Assembly: GCF_050948175.1 (NCBI RefSeq)
Contig: NW_027490256.1
Location: forward strand, 620,001 to 684,000
Direction of reading: 5' to 3'
DNA: 64,000 nt
Source: Xylocopa sonorina
Lineage: Eukaryota; Arthropoda; Insecta; Hymenoptera; Apidae
In this document: one piece after another, positions 1 through 10,433 of the stretch
Numbering within the stretch: the stretch's first letter is position 1
How the letters are laid out: the number at the start of each line of letters is the position of its first letter
Notes under the pieces: generated by a model
What the model saw: only the letters and a program-made list of their open reading frames with translations
Database searches by the model: none
What the model was told of the DNA's origin: nothing
Translations under genes and position numbers: made by a program

Positions 1-68
1 GATATAATATGATTTGCGAAGTGTCATGTATTCCTCGTCTACACTTCAAATGAATGTAAATGCGACAC

Positions 69-82
69 TTCCTTGCAAGGAA
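69..82. other. 14-bp perfect palindrome TTCCTTGCAAGGAA, once per monomer
   Basis: The sequence equals its own reverse complement and recurs in a large share of monomers. Frequent variants have centre GCTAGG, GCGAGG or CGCTAGG. These change the base pair next to the centre but usually leave the outer arms TTCCT and AGGAA intact. Rarer forms such as CTTCTTTGCTAGG (type C) or CCTTTCAAGG (53.1 and 54.8 kb) do touch an arm. It could be a site for a dimeric DNA-binding protein or a short cruciform; neither is shown by the sequence. Confidence 0.8.
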
Positions 83-99
83 ATAGCGTTTGCAGATGT

Positions 100-112
100 C
101 TACGTATCGTAG
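100..112. other. Inverted repeat CTACG-TAT-CGTAG
   Basis: Five-base arms around a three-base spacer, recurring once per type A monomer. In one set of monomers (for example 7231, 13142, 16270 and 18875) the spacer is TCT while both arms are kept. Other types break it: CTACC or CTAGG in the left arm, or CGAAG in the right arm (type B). It is an observation of dyad symmetry, without a known function. Confidence 0.7.
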
Positions 113-139
113 CAATAGAGTTCTAATGCTTCTTAAAAC

Positions 140-149
140 GCGATATCGC
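140..149. other. 10-bp palindrome GCGATATCGC
   Basis: A perfect palindrome in most type A, C and D monomers, and 12 bp long (TGCGATATCGCA) where the preceding C is T, as at 24305 and 52111. Type B monomers carry GAGATATTGC instead, type E usually GATATCGAAT, and another class GCGAAATCGC. It contains two CpG sites, so it could be a methylation target if this genome methylates CpG (inference). Confidence 0.7.
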
Positions 150-174
150 ATCTCATTTCTATGTTTCATGGTAA

Positions 175-347
175 GATATAATATGATTTGCGAAGTGTTA
201 TGTATTCCTCGTCTACACATCAACTAAATGTAAATGCGCACTTCCTTGCAAGGAAATAGCGTTTGCAGATGTCAACGTATCGTAGCAATAGAGTTCTTAT
301 GATTCTTTAAACGCGATATCGCATCTCATTTCTATGTTTCATGGTAA
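175..347. repeat. Representative type D monomer (173 bp)
   Basis: Differs from type A within about 25 bases: CACATCAACTAAATG replaces CACTTCAAATGAATG and one base is missing, giving GCGCACTTCC for GCGACACTTCC. The deletion makes the copy 173 bp and shifts the minus-strand frame, ending it a few codons later. About forty copies with CATCAACTAAATG are visible, at 223, 3709, 4567 and so on to about 43848. None is seen further right. Type D copies explain why block shifts (10433, 2261, 1564, 2604) fall a few bases short of multiples of 174. Confidence 0.9.
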
Positions 348-2002
348 GATATAATATGATTTGCGAAGTATCATGTATTCCTCGTCTACACTTCAAATGA
401 ATGTAAATACGACACTTCCTTGCTAGGAAATAGCGTCTGCAGATGTCTAGGTATCGTAGCAATAGAGTTCTAATGCTTCTTAAAACGCGATATCGCATCT
501 CAATTCGATGTTTCATGGTAAGATATAATATGATTTGCGAAGTGTCACGTATTCCTCGCCTAAACTTCAAATGAATGTAAATGCGACACTTCCTTGCTAG
601 GAAATAGCGTTTGCAGATGTCTACGTATCGAAGCAATAGAGTTCAAATGCTTCTTAAAACGAGATATTGCATCTCATATCTATGTTTCCTGATAAGATAT
701 AATATTCATTGCGAAGTGTTATGCATTCCTCGTCTAGGATTCAAATGAATGTAAATGCGACACTTCCTTGCAAGGAAATAGTGTTTGCTGATGTCTAGGT
801 ATCGTAGCAATAGAGTTCTAATGCTTCTTAAAACGCGATATCGCATCTCATTTCTATGTTTCATGGTAAGATATAATATGATTTGCGAAGTGTTATGTAT
901 TCCTCGTCTACACTTCAAATGAATGTAAATGCGACACTTCCTTGCAAGGAAATAGCGTTTGCAGATGTCTACGTATCGTAGAAATAGAGTTCTTATGATT
1001 CTTAAAACGCGATATCGCATCTCATTTCTATGTTTCATGGTAAGATATAATATGATTTGCGAAGTATCATGTATTCCTCGTCTACACTTCAAATGAATGT
1101 GAATGCGATACTTCCTCGCTAGGAAATAGCATTTGCAGATGTCTACGTATCGTAGCAATAGCTTTCTAATGCTTCTTAAAACGCGATATCGATTCTCATT
1201 TCTATGTTTCATGGTAAGATATAATATGATTTGAGAAGTGTCACGTATTCCTCGCCTACACTTCAAATGAATGTAAATGCGACACTTCCTTGCTAGGAAA
1301 TAGTGTTTGCAGATGTCTACGTATCGAAGCAATAGAGTTCAAATGCTTCTTAAAACGAGATATTGCATCTCATATCTATGTTTTCTGATAAGATATAATA
1401 TTCATTTCGACGTGTTATGCATTCCTCGTCTACGATTCAAATGAATGTAAATGCGACACTTCCTTGCAAGGAAATAGCGTTTGCAGATGTCTACGTATCG
1501 TAGCAATAGAGTTCTTATGATTCTTAAAACGCGATATCGCATCTCATTTCTACGTTTCATGGTAATATATAATATGATTTGCGAAGTATCATGTATTCCT
1601 CGTCTGCACTTCAAATGAATGTAAATGCGACACTTCCTTGCTAGGAAATAGCGTCTGCAGATGTCTAGGTATCGAAGCAATAGAGTTCAAATGCTCCTTA
1701 AAACGAGATATTGCATCTCATATCTATCTTTCATGATAAGATATAATATTCATTGCGAAGTGTTATGCATTCCTCGCCTACGATTCAAATGAATGTAAAT
1801 GCGACACTTCCTTGCAAGGAAATAGCGTTTGCAGATGTCTACGTATCGTAGCAATAGAGTTCTTATGAGTCTTAAAACGCGATATCGCATCTCATTTCTA
1901 TGTTTCATGGTAAGATATAACATGATTTGCGAAGTGTCATGTATTCCTCGTCTACACTACAAATGAATGTAAATGCGATACTTCCTTGCTAGGAAATAGC
2001 GT

Positions 2003-2957
2003 TTGCAGATGTCTACGTATCGTAGCAATAGAGTTCTAATGCTTCTTAAAACGCGATATCGCATCTCATTTCTATGTTTCATGGTAAGATATAATATGGT
2101 TTGCGAAGTGTTATGTATTCCTCGTCTACACTTCAGATGAATGTAAATGCGACACTTCCTTGCACGGAAATAGCGATTGCAGATGTCTACGTATCGTAGC
2201 AATAGAGTTCATATGATTCCTAAAACGCGATATCGCATCTCATTTCTATGTTTCATGGTAAGATATAACATGATTTGCGAAGTGTTATGTATTCCTCGTC
2301 TACACTTCAAATGAATGTGAATGCGATACTTCCTCGCTAGGAAATAGCGTTTGCAGATGTCTACGTATCGTAGCAATAGCTTTCTAATGCTTCTTAAAAT
2401 GCGATATCGAATCTCATTTCTATGTTTCATGGTAAGATATAACATGATTTGCGAAGTGTTATGTATTCCTCGTCTACGATTCAAATGAATGTAAATGCGA
2501 CACTTCCTTGCAAGGAAATAGCGTTTGCAGATGTCTACGTATCGTAGCAATAGAGTTCTAATGCTTCTTAAAACGCGATATCGCATCTCATTTCAATGTT
2601 TCATGGTAAGATATAATATGATTTGCGAAGTGTTATGTATTCCTCGTCTACACTTCAAATGAATGTAAATGCGACACTTCCTTGCAAGGAAATAGCGTTT
2701 GCAGATGTCTACGTATCGTAGCAATAGAGTTCTAATGCTTCTTAAAACGCGATATCGCATCTCATTTCAATGTTTCATGGTAAGATATAATATGATTTGC
2801 GAAGTGTTATGTATTCCTCGTCTACACTTCAAATGAATGTAAATGCGACACTTCCTTGCTAGGAAATAGCGTCTGCAGATGTCTACGTATCGTAGCAATA
2901 GAGTTCATATGATTCTTAAAACGCGATATCGCATCTCATTTCTATGTTTCATGGTAA
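2003..2957. repeat. Mixed type A/E monomers with a monomer duplication
   Basis: Five to six monomers without a clear higher-order unit. The copies at 2436-2609 and 2610-2783 both carry the private variant CATTTCAATG (usual form CATTTCTATG) and differ mainly at AACATG/AATATG and CGATTC/ACTTC. This looks like a recent one-monomer duplication with a breakpoint inside the monomer. Type E sequence is at about 2316-2420. No gene or other element seen. Confidence 0.75.
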
Positions 2958-4695
2958 GATATAATATGATTTGCGAAGTGTTATGTATTCCTCGTCTACA
3001 CTTCAAATGAATGTAAATGCGACACTTCCTTGCAAGGAAATAGCGTTTGCAAATGTCTACCTATCGTAGCAGTAGTGTTCTAATGCTTCTTAGAACGCGA
3101 TGTCGCATCACATTTCTGTGTTTCATGGGAAGATATAATATGATTTGCGAAGTGTTATGTATTCCTCGTCTACACTTCAAATGAATGTGAATGCGACACT
3201 TCCTTGCAAGGAAATAGCGTTTGCAGATGTCTACGTATCGAAGCAATAGAGTTCAAATGCTTCTTAAAACGAGATATTGCATCTCATATCTATGTTTCAT
3301 GATAAGATATAATATTCATTGCGAAGTGTTATGCATTCCTCGCCTACGATTCAAATGAATGTAAATGCGATACTTCCTTGCTAGGAAATAGCGGTTGCAG
3401 AAGTCTACGTATCGTAGCAATAGAGTTCTAATGCTTCTTAAAACGCGATATCGCATCTCATTTCTATGTTTCATGGTAAGATGTAATATTATTTGCGAAG
3501 TGTTATGTATTCCTCGCCTATACTTCGAATGAATGTAAATGCGAGACTTCTTTGCTAGGAAATAGCGTTTGCAAATGTCTACCTATCGTAGCAATAGTGT
3601 TCTAATGCTTCTTAAAACGCGATATCGTATCTCATTTCTATGTTTCATGGTAAGATATAATATGATTTGCGAAGTGTTATGTATTCCTCGTCTACACATC
3701 AACTAAGTGTAAATGCGCACTTCCTTGCAAGGAAATGGCGTTTGCAGATGTCAACGTATCGTAGCAATAGAGTTCTTATGATTCTTAAAGCGCGATATCG
3801 CGTCTCATTTCTATGTTTCATGGTAAGATATAATATGATTTGCGAAGTGTTATGTATTCCTCGTCTACACTTCAAATGAATGTAAATGCGACACTTCCTT
3901 GCAAGGAAATAGCGTTTGCAAATGTCTACCTATCGTAGCAGTAGTGTTCTAATGCTTCTTAGAACGCGATGTCGCATCACATTTCTGTGTTTCATGGTAA
4001 GATATAATATGATTTGCGAAGTGTTATGTATTCCTCGTCTACACTTCAAATGAATGTAAATGCGACACTTCCTTGCAAGGAAATAGCGTTTGCAGATGTC
4101 TACGTATCGAAGCAATAGAGTTCAAATGCTTCTTAAAACGAGATATTGCATCTCATATCTATGTTTCATGATAAGATATAATATTCATTGCGAAGTGTTA
4201 TGCATTCCTCGCCTACGATTCAAATGAATGTAAATGCGACACTTCCTTGCTAGGAAATAGCGATTGCAGAAGTCTACGTATCGTAGCAATAGAGTTCATA
4301 TGATTCTTAAAACGCGATATCGCATCTCATTTCTATGTTTCATGGTAAGATGTAATATTATTTGCGAAGTGTTATGTATTCCTCGCCTATACTTCGAATG
4401 AATGTAAATGCGAGACTTCTTTGCTAGGAAATAGCGTTTGCAAATGTCTACCTATCGTAGCAATAGTGTTCTAATGCTTCTTAAAACGCGATATCGTATC
4501 TCATTTCTATGTTTCATGGTAAGATATAATATGATTTGCGAAGTGTTATGTATTCCTCGTCTACACATCAACTAAATGTAAATGCGCACTTCCTTGCAAG
4601 GAAATAGCGTTTGCAGATGTCAACGTATCGTAGCAATAGAGTTCTTATGGTTCTTAAAACGCGATATCGCATCTCATTTCTATGTTTCATGGTAA
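2958..4695. repeat. Two tandem 869-bp units (5 monomers each)
   Basis: Units 2958-3826 and 3827-4695 share the order of monomers and private variants: TAGCAGTAGTG, AGAACGCGATGTCGCATCAC and TTTCTGTGTTTC in the first monomer, a type B copy, a type C copy (GATGTAATATTATTTG, CTTCGAATG) and a type D copy. They differ at scattered bases, for example CATGGGAAG (3124) against CATGGTAAG, CTAAGTGTAAATG against CTAAATGTAAATG, and AGTTCTAATGC (3424) against AGTTCATATGA. 869 is 5 x 174 minus the type D deletion. A degenerate third unit follows to about 5200. Confidence 0.85.
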
Positions 4696-6433
4696 GATAT
4701 AATATGATTTGCGAAGTATCATGTGTTCCTCGTCTACACTTCAAATGAATGTAAATGCGACACTTCCTTGCTAGGAAATAGCGATTGCAGAAGTCTACGT
4801 ATCGTAGCAATAGAGTTCTAATGCTTCTTAAAACGCGATATCGCATCTCATTTCTATGTTTCATGGTGAGATGTAGTATTATTTGCGAAGTGTTATGTAC
4901 TCCTCGCCTATGCTTCAAATGAATGTAAATGCGAGACTTCTTTGCTAGGAAATAGCGTTTGCAAATGTCTACCTATCGTAGCAGTAGTGTTCTAATGCTT
5001 CTTAAAACGCGATATCGCATCTCATTTCTATGTTTCATGGTAAGATATAATATGATTTGCGAAGTGTTATGTATTCCTCGTCTACACATCAACTAAATGT
5101 AAATGCGCACTTCCTTGCAAGGAAATAGCGTTTGCAGATGTCAACGTATCGTAGCAATAGAGTTCTTATGATTCTTAAAACGCGATATCGCATCTCATTT
5201 CTATGTTTCATGGTAAGATATAATATGATTTGCGAAGTGTTACGTATTCCTCGTCTACACTTCAAATGAATGTAAATGCGACACTTCTTTGCTAGGAAAT
5301 AGCGTTTGCAAATGTCTACCTATTATAGCAATAGTGTTCTAATGCTTCTTAAAACGCGATATCGCATCTCATTTCTATGTTCCATGGTAAGATATAACAT
5401 GATTTGCGAATTGTCATGTATTCCTCGTCTACACTACAAATGAATGTAAATGCGATACTTCCTTGCTAGGAAATAGCGTCTGCAGATGTCTACGTATCGT
5501 AGCAATAGAGTTCTTATGATGCTTAAAACGCGATATCGCATCTCATTTCTATGTTTCATGGTAAGATATAATATGATTTGCGAAGTATCATGTATTCATC
5601 GTCTACACTTCAAATGAATGTAAATGCGACACTTCCTTGCTAGGAAATAGCGTCTGCAGATGTCTAGGTATCGTAGCAATACAGTTCTAATGCTTCTCAA
5701 AACGCGATATCGCATCTCATATCTATGTTTCATGATAAGATATAATATTCATTGCGAAGTGTTATGTATTCCTCGCCTATACTTCAAATGAATGTAAATG
5801 CGAGACTTCTTTGCTAGGAAATAGCGTTTGCAAATGTCTACCTATCGTAGCAATAGTGTTCTAATGCTTCTTAAAACGCGATATCGTATCTCATTTCTAT
5901 GTTTCATGGTAAGATATAATATGATTAACGGAGTGTTATGTATTCCTCGTCTACACATCAACTAAATGTAAATGCGCACTTCCTTGCAAGGAAATAGCGT
6001 TTGCAGATGTCAACGTATCGTAGCAATAGAGTTCTTATGATTCTTTAAACGCGATATCGCATCTCATTTCTATGTTTCATGGTAAGATATAATATGATTT
6101 GCGAAGTGTTATGTATTCCTCGCCTAAACTTCAAATGAATGTAAATGCGACACTTCCTTGCTAGGAAATAGCGTTTGCAGATGTCTACGTATCGAAGCAA
6201 TAGAGTTCAAATGCTTCCTAAAACGAGATATTGCATCTCATATCTATGTTTCCTGATAAGATATAATATTCATTGCGAAGTGTTATGAATTCCTTGTCTA
6301 CGATTCAAATGAATGTAAATGCGACACTTCCTTGCAAGGAAATAGCGTTTGCAGATGTCTACGTATCGAAGCAATAGAGTTCAAATGCTTCTTAAAACGA
6401 GATATTGCATCTCATATCTATGTTTCCTGATAA
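4696..6433. repeat. Heterogeneous monomers, types C, D, A and B
   Basis: Type C copies begin near 4868 and 5760 and type D copies near 5086 and 5958. Two successive type B monomers (TATCGAAGC, GAGATATTGC, ATATTCATTGCG) occupy about 6190-6433. Local oddities include TATTATAGCAATAG at 5323 and GATTAACGGAG at 5924. No non-satellite sequence. Confidence 0.8.
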
Positions 6434-9224
6434 GATATAATATTCATTGCGAAGTGTTATGCATTCCTCGTCTACGATTCAAATGAATGTAAATGCGACA
6501 CTTCCTTGCAAGGAAATAGCGTTTGCTGATGTCTAGGTATCGTAGCAATAGAGTTCTGATGCTTCTTAAAACGCGATATCGCATCTCATTTCTATGTTTC
6601 ATGGTAAGATATAATATGATTTGCGAAGTGTTATGTATTCCTCGTCTACACTTCAAATGAATATAAATGCGACACTTCCTTGCAAGGAAATAGCGACTGC
6701 AGATGTCTACGTCTCGTAGCAATAGAGTTCATATGATTCTTAAAACGCGATATCGCATCTCATTTCTATGTTTCAAGGTAAGATATAACATGATTTGCGA
6801 AGTGTTATGCATTCCTCGTCAACGATTCAAATGAATGTAAATGCGACACTTCCTTGCGAGGAAATAGCGTTTGCAGATGTCTAGGTATCGTAGCAATAGA
6901 GTTCTTATGATTCTTAAAACGCGATATCGCATCTCATTTCTATGTTTCATGGTAAGATATAATATGATTTGCGAAGTATCATGTGTTCCTCGTCTACACT
7001 TCAAATGAATGTAAATGCGACACTTCCTTGCTAGGAAATAGCGTCTGCAGATGTCTAGGTATCGTAGCAATAGTGTTCTAATGCTCCTTAAAACGCGATA
7101 TCGCATCTCAATTCTATGTTTCATGGTAAGATATAATATGATTTGCGAAGTGTTATGTATTCCTCGTCTATACTTCAATTGAATGTAAATGCGACACTTC
7201 CTTGCAAGGAAATAGCGATTGCAGATGTCTACGTCTCGTAGCAATAGAGTTCATATGATTCTTATAACGCGATATCGCATCTCATTTCTATGTTTCATGG
7301 TAAGATATAACATGATTTGCGAAGTGTTATGTATTCCTTGTCTACGATTCAAATGAATGTAAATGCCACACTTCCTTGCAAGGAAATAGCGTTTGCAGAT
7401 GTCTACGTATCGTAGCAATAGTGTTCCTATGATTCTTAAAACGCGATATCGCATCTCATTTCTATGTTTCATGGTAAGATATAATATGATTTGCGAAGTG
7501 TTATGTATTCCTCGTCTACACGTCAAATGAATGTAAATGCGACACTTCTTTGGAAGGAAATAGCGTTTGCAGATGTCTACGTATCGTAGCAATAGAGGTC
7601 CTATGATTCTTAAAACGCGATATCGCATCTCATTTCTATGTTTCATGGTAAGATATAATATGATTTGCGAAGTGTTATGTATTCCTCGTCTACACTTCAA
7701 ATGAATGTAAATGCGACACTTCCTTGCAAGGAAATAGGGTTTGCAAATGTCTACCTATCGTAGCAGTAGTGTTCTAAAGCTTCTTAGAACGCGATGTCGC
7801 ATCTCATTTCTATGTTTCATGGTAAGATATAATATGATTTGCGAAGTGTTATGTATTCCTCGTCTACACATCAACTAAATGTAAATGCGCACTTCCTTGC
7901 AAGGAAATAGCGTTTGCAGATGTCAACGTATCGTAGCAATAGAGTTCTTATGATTCTTAAAACGCGATATCGCAACTCATTTCTATGTTTCATGGTAAGA
8001 TATAATATGATTTGCGAAGTGTTATGTATTCCTCGTCTACACTTCAAATGAATGTAAATGCGACACTTCCTTGCAAGGAAATAGCGTTTGCAGATGTCTA
8101 CGTATCGAAGCAATAGAGTTCAAATGCTTCTTAAAACGAGATATTGCATCTCATATCTACGTTTCATGATAAGATATAATATTCATTGCGAAGTGTTATG
8201 CATTCCGCGCCTACGATCCAAATGAATGTAAATGCGACACTTCCTTGCAAGGAAATAGCGTTTGCAGATGTCTACGTATCGAAGCAATAGAGTTCAAATG
8301 CTTCTTAAAACGAGATATTGCATCTCATATATATGTTTCCTGATAAGATATAATATTCATTGCGATGTGTTATGCATTCCTCGTCTACGATTCAAATGAA
8401 TGTAAATGCGACACTTCCTTGCAAGGAAATAGCGTTTGCTGATGTCTAGGTATCGTAGCAATAGAGTTCTGATGCTTCTTAAAACGCGATATCGCATCTC
8501 ATTTCTATGTTTCATGGTAAGATATAATATGATTTGCGAAGTGTTATGTATTCCTCGTCTACACTTCAAATGGATATAAATGCGACACTTCCTTGCAAGG
8601 AAATAGCGACTGCAGATGTCTACGTCTCGTAGCAATAGAGTTCATATGATTCTTAAAACGCGATATCGCATCTCATTTCTATGTTTCAAGGTAAGATATA
8701 ACATGATTTGCGAAATGTTATGCATTCCTCGTCAACGATTCAAATGAATGTAAATGCGACACTTCCTTGCGAGGAAATAGCGTTTGCAGATGTCTAGGTA
8801 TCGTAGCAATAGAGTTCTTATGATTCTTAAAACGCGATATCGCATCTCATTTCTATGTTTCATGGTAAGATATAATATGATTTGCGAAGTATCATGTGTT
8901 CCTCGTCTACACTTCAAATGAATGTAAATGCGACACTTCCTTGCTAGGAAATAGCGTCTGCAGATGTCTAGGTATCGTAGCAATAGTGTTCTAATGCTCC
9001 TTAAAACGCGATATCGCATCTCAATTCTATGTTTCATGGTAAGATATAATATGATTTGCGAAGTGTTATGTATTCCTCGTCTATACTTCAAATGAATGTA
9101 AATGCGACACTTCCTTGCAAGGAAATAGCGACTGCAGATGTCTACGTCTCGTAGCAATAGAGTTCATATGATTCTTAAAACGCGATATCGCATCTCATTT
9201 CTATGTTTCATGGTAAGATGTAAT
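6434..9224. repeat. 1913-bp unit and partial second copy
   Basis: 6434-8346 is followed by 8347-9224, which repeats its first ~880 bp at a shift of 1913 bp (11 monomers less one base). Both hold the run with TTCTGATGCTTC, CGACTGCAGATGTCTACGTCTCG, TTTCAAGGTAAG and CGTCAACGATTC. Differences are single bases, for example ATGAATATAAATG against ATGGATATAAATG and GCGAAGTG against GCGAAATG. The match fails near 7310/9224, where the first copy continues with GATATAACATG and the second with type C GATGTAATATT. The remainder of the first unit (7310-8346) holds type A, D and B copies, including GTCTACCTATCGTAGCAGTAG at 7749. Confidence 0.82.
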
Positions 9225-10433
9225 ATTATTTGCGAAGTGTTATGTATTCCTCGCCTATACTTCGAATGAATGTAAATGCGAGACTTCTTTGCTAGGAAAT
9301 AGCGTTTGCTAATGTCTACTTATCGTAGCAATAGTGTTCTAATGCTCCTTAAAACGCGATATCGTATCTCATTTCTATGTTTCATGGTAAGATATAATAT
9401 GATTTGCGAAGTGTTATGTATTCCTCGTCTACACATCAACTAAATGTAAATGCGCACTTCCTTGCAAGGAAATAGCGTTTGCAGACGTCTACGCATCGAA
9501 GCAATAGAGTTCAAGTGCTTCTTAAAACGAGTCGTTGCATCTCATATCTATGTTTCCTGATAAGATATAATATTCATTTCGAAGTGTTATGCATTCCTCG
9601 TCTACGTTTCAAATGAATGTAAATGCGACACTTCCTTGCAAGGAAATAGCGTTTGCAGATGTCTACGTTTCGTAGCAATAGAGTTCTTATGATTCTTAAA
9701 ACGCGATATCGCATCTCATTTCTATGTTTCATGGTAAGATATAATATTCATTGCGAAGTGTTATGCATTCCTCGTCTACGATTCAAATGAATGTAAATGC
9801 GACACTTCCTTGCAAGGAAATAGCGTTTGCAGATGTCTACGTATCGTAGCAATAGAGTTCTTATGATTCTTAAAACGCGATATCGCATCTCATTTCTATG
9901 TTTCATGGTAATATATAATATGATTTGCGAAGTATCATGTATTCCTCGTCTACACTTCAAATGAATGTAAATGCGACACTTCCTTGCTAGGAAATAGCGT
10001 CTGCAGATGTCTAGGTATCGTAGCAATAGAGTTCTAATGCTTCTTAAAACGCGATATCGCATCTCATTTCTATGTTTCATGGTAAAATATAATATGATTT
10101 GCGAAGTGTCATGTATTCCTCGTCTACACTTCAAATGAATGTAAATGCGACACTTCCTTGCAAGGAAATAGCGATTGCAGATGTCTACGTCTCGTAGCAA
10201 TGGAGTTCATATGGTTCTTAAAACGCGATATCGCATCTCATTTCTATGTTTCATGGTAAGATATAACATGATTTGCGAAGTGTTATGTATTCCTTGTCTA
10301 CACTTCAAATGAATGTGAATGCGATACTTCCTCGCTAGGAAATAGCGTTTGCAGATGTCTACGTATCGTAGCAATAGCTTTCTAATGCTTCTTAAAACGC
10401 GATGTCGAATCTCATTTCTATGTTTCATGGTAA
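9225..10433. repeat. Mixed C/D/B/A/E monomers
   Basis: Begins with a type C copy and a type D copy, then a type B monomer with unusual changes (GCAGACGTCTACGCATCG, TTCAAGTGC, GAGTCGTTGC near 9480-9535). A three-monomer stretch at about 9740-10200 resembles the B/E/A cassette common from 15.8 kb on. Type E sequence is near 10320-10410. Nothing other than satellite. Confidence 0.78.

Larger units (their letters stand above)
1..174. repeat. Representative type A monomer (174 bp)
   Basis: First complete copy and a fair stand-in for the commonest type. Numbered from its first base, it holds ATTTGCGAAG at 12-21, the variable CCTCGTCTACACTTC stretch at 33-47, AATGTAAATGCGACAC at 53-68, the palindrome TTCCTTGCAAGGAA at 69-82, AATAGCGTTTGCAGATG at 82-98, the inverted repeat CTACG-TAT-CGTAG at 100-112 and the palindrome GCGATATCGC at 140-149. 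Most type-defining differences fall at about 8-47 and 101-164. The stretch around 82-98 changes least by eye. 174 is 3 x 58, which explains the long minus-strand open frames across neighbouring copies. Confidence 0.95.
1..2002. repeat. 2.0-kb segment repeated at 10434-12435 (shift 10433 bp)
   Basis: Stretches compared by eye match the segment at 10434-12435 base for base, including private variants: TCGTAGAAATAG at 970, CTCAATTCGATG at 496, GATTTGAGAAG at 1229, a shared TTTAAACG at 306, and TATCTATCTTTC at 1720. The match ends at 2003, where this copy has GTTTGCAG and the partner GTCTGCAG. The left limit is unknown because the window starts inside the segment. The shift equals 60 monomers minus 7 bases. 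Such identity over sixty monomers points to a recent segmental duplication or conversion within the array, unless it is an assembly duplication. Confidence 0.88.

Noticed and set aside
1..11. TATAAT within GATATAATATG, resembling a bacterial -10 box
   Set aside because: It recurs in every monomer without a spaced -35 element or a downstream gene, and the array is of eukaryotic satellite type.
33..50. CENP-B box-like stretch in the CCTCGTCTACACTTC region
   Set aside because: Against the nine core bases of the CENP-B box (read on the reverse strand), the common monomer agrees at about five, and the CCCCGTCTACACATC variants at about six. That is too weak for a call.
69..82. The 14-bp palindrome as a transcription terminator hairpin
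   Set aside because: No T-tract follows and there is no gene upstream. It occurs once per monomer throughout.
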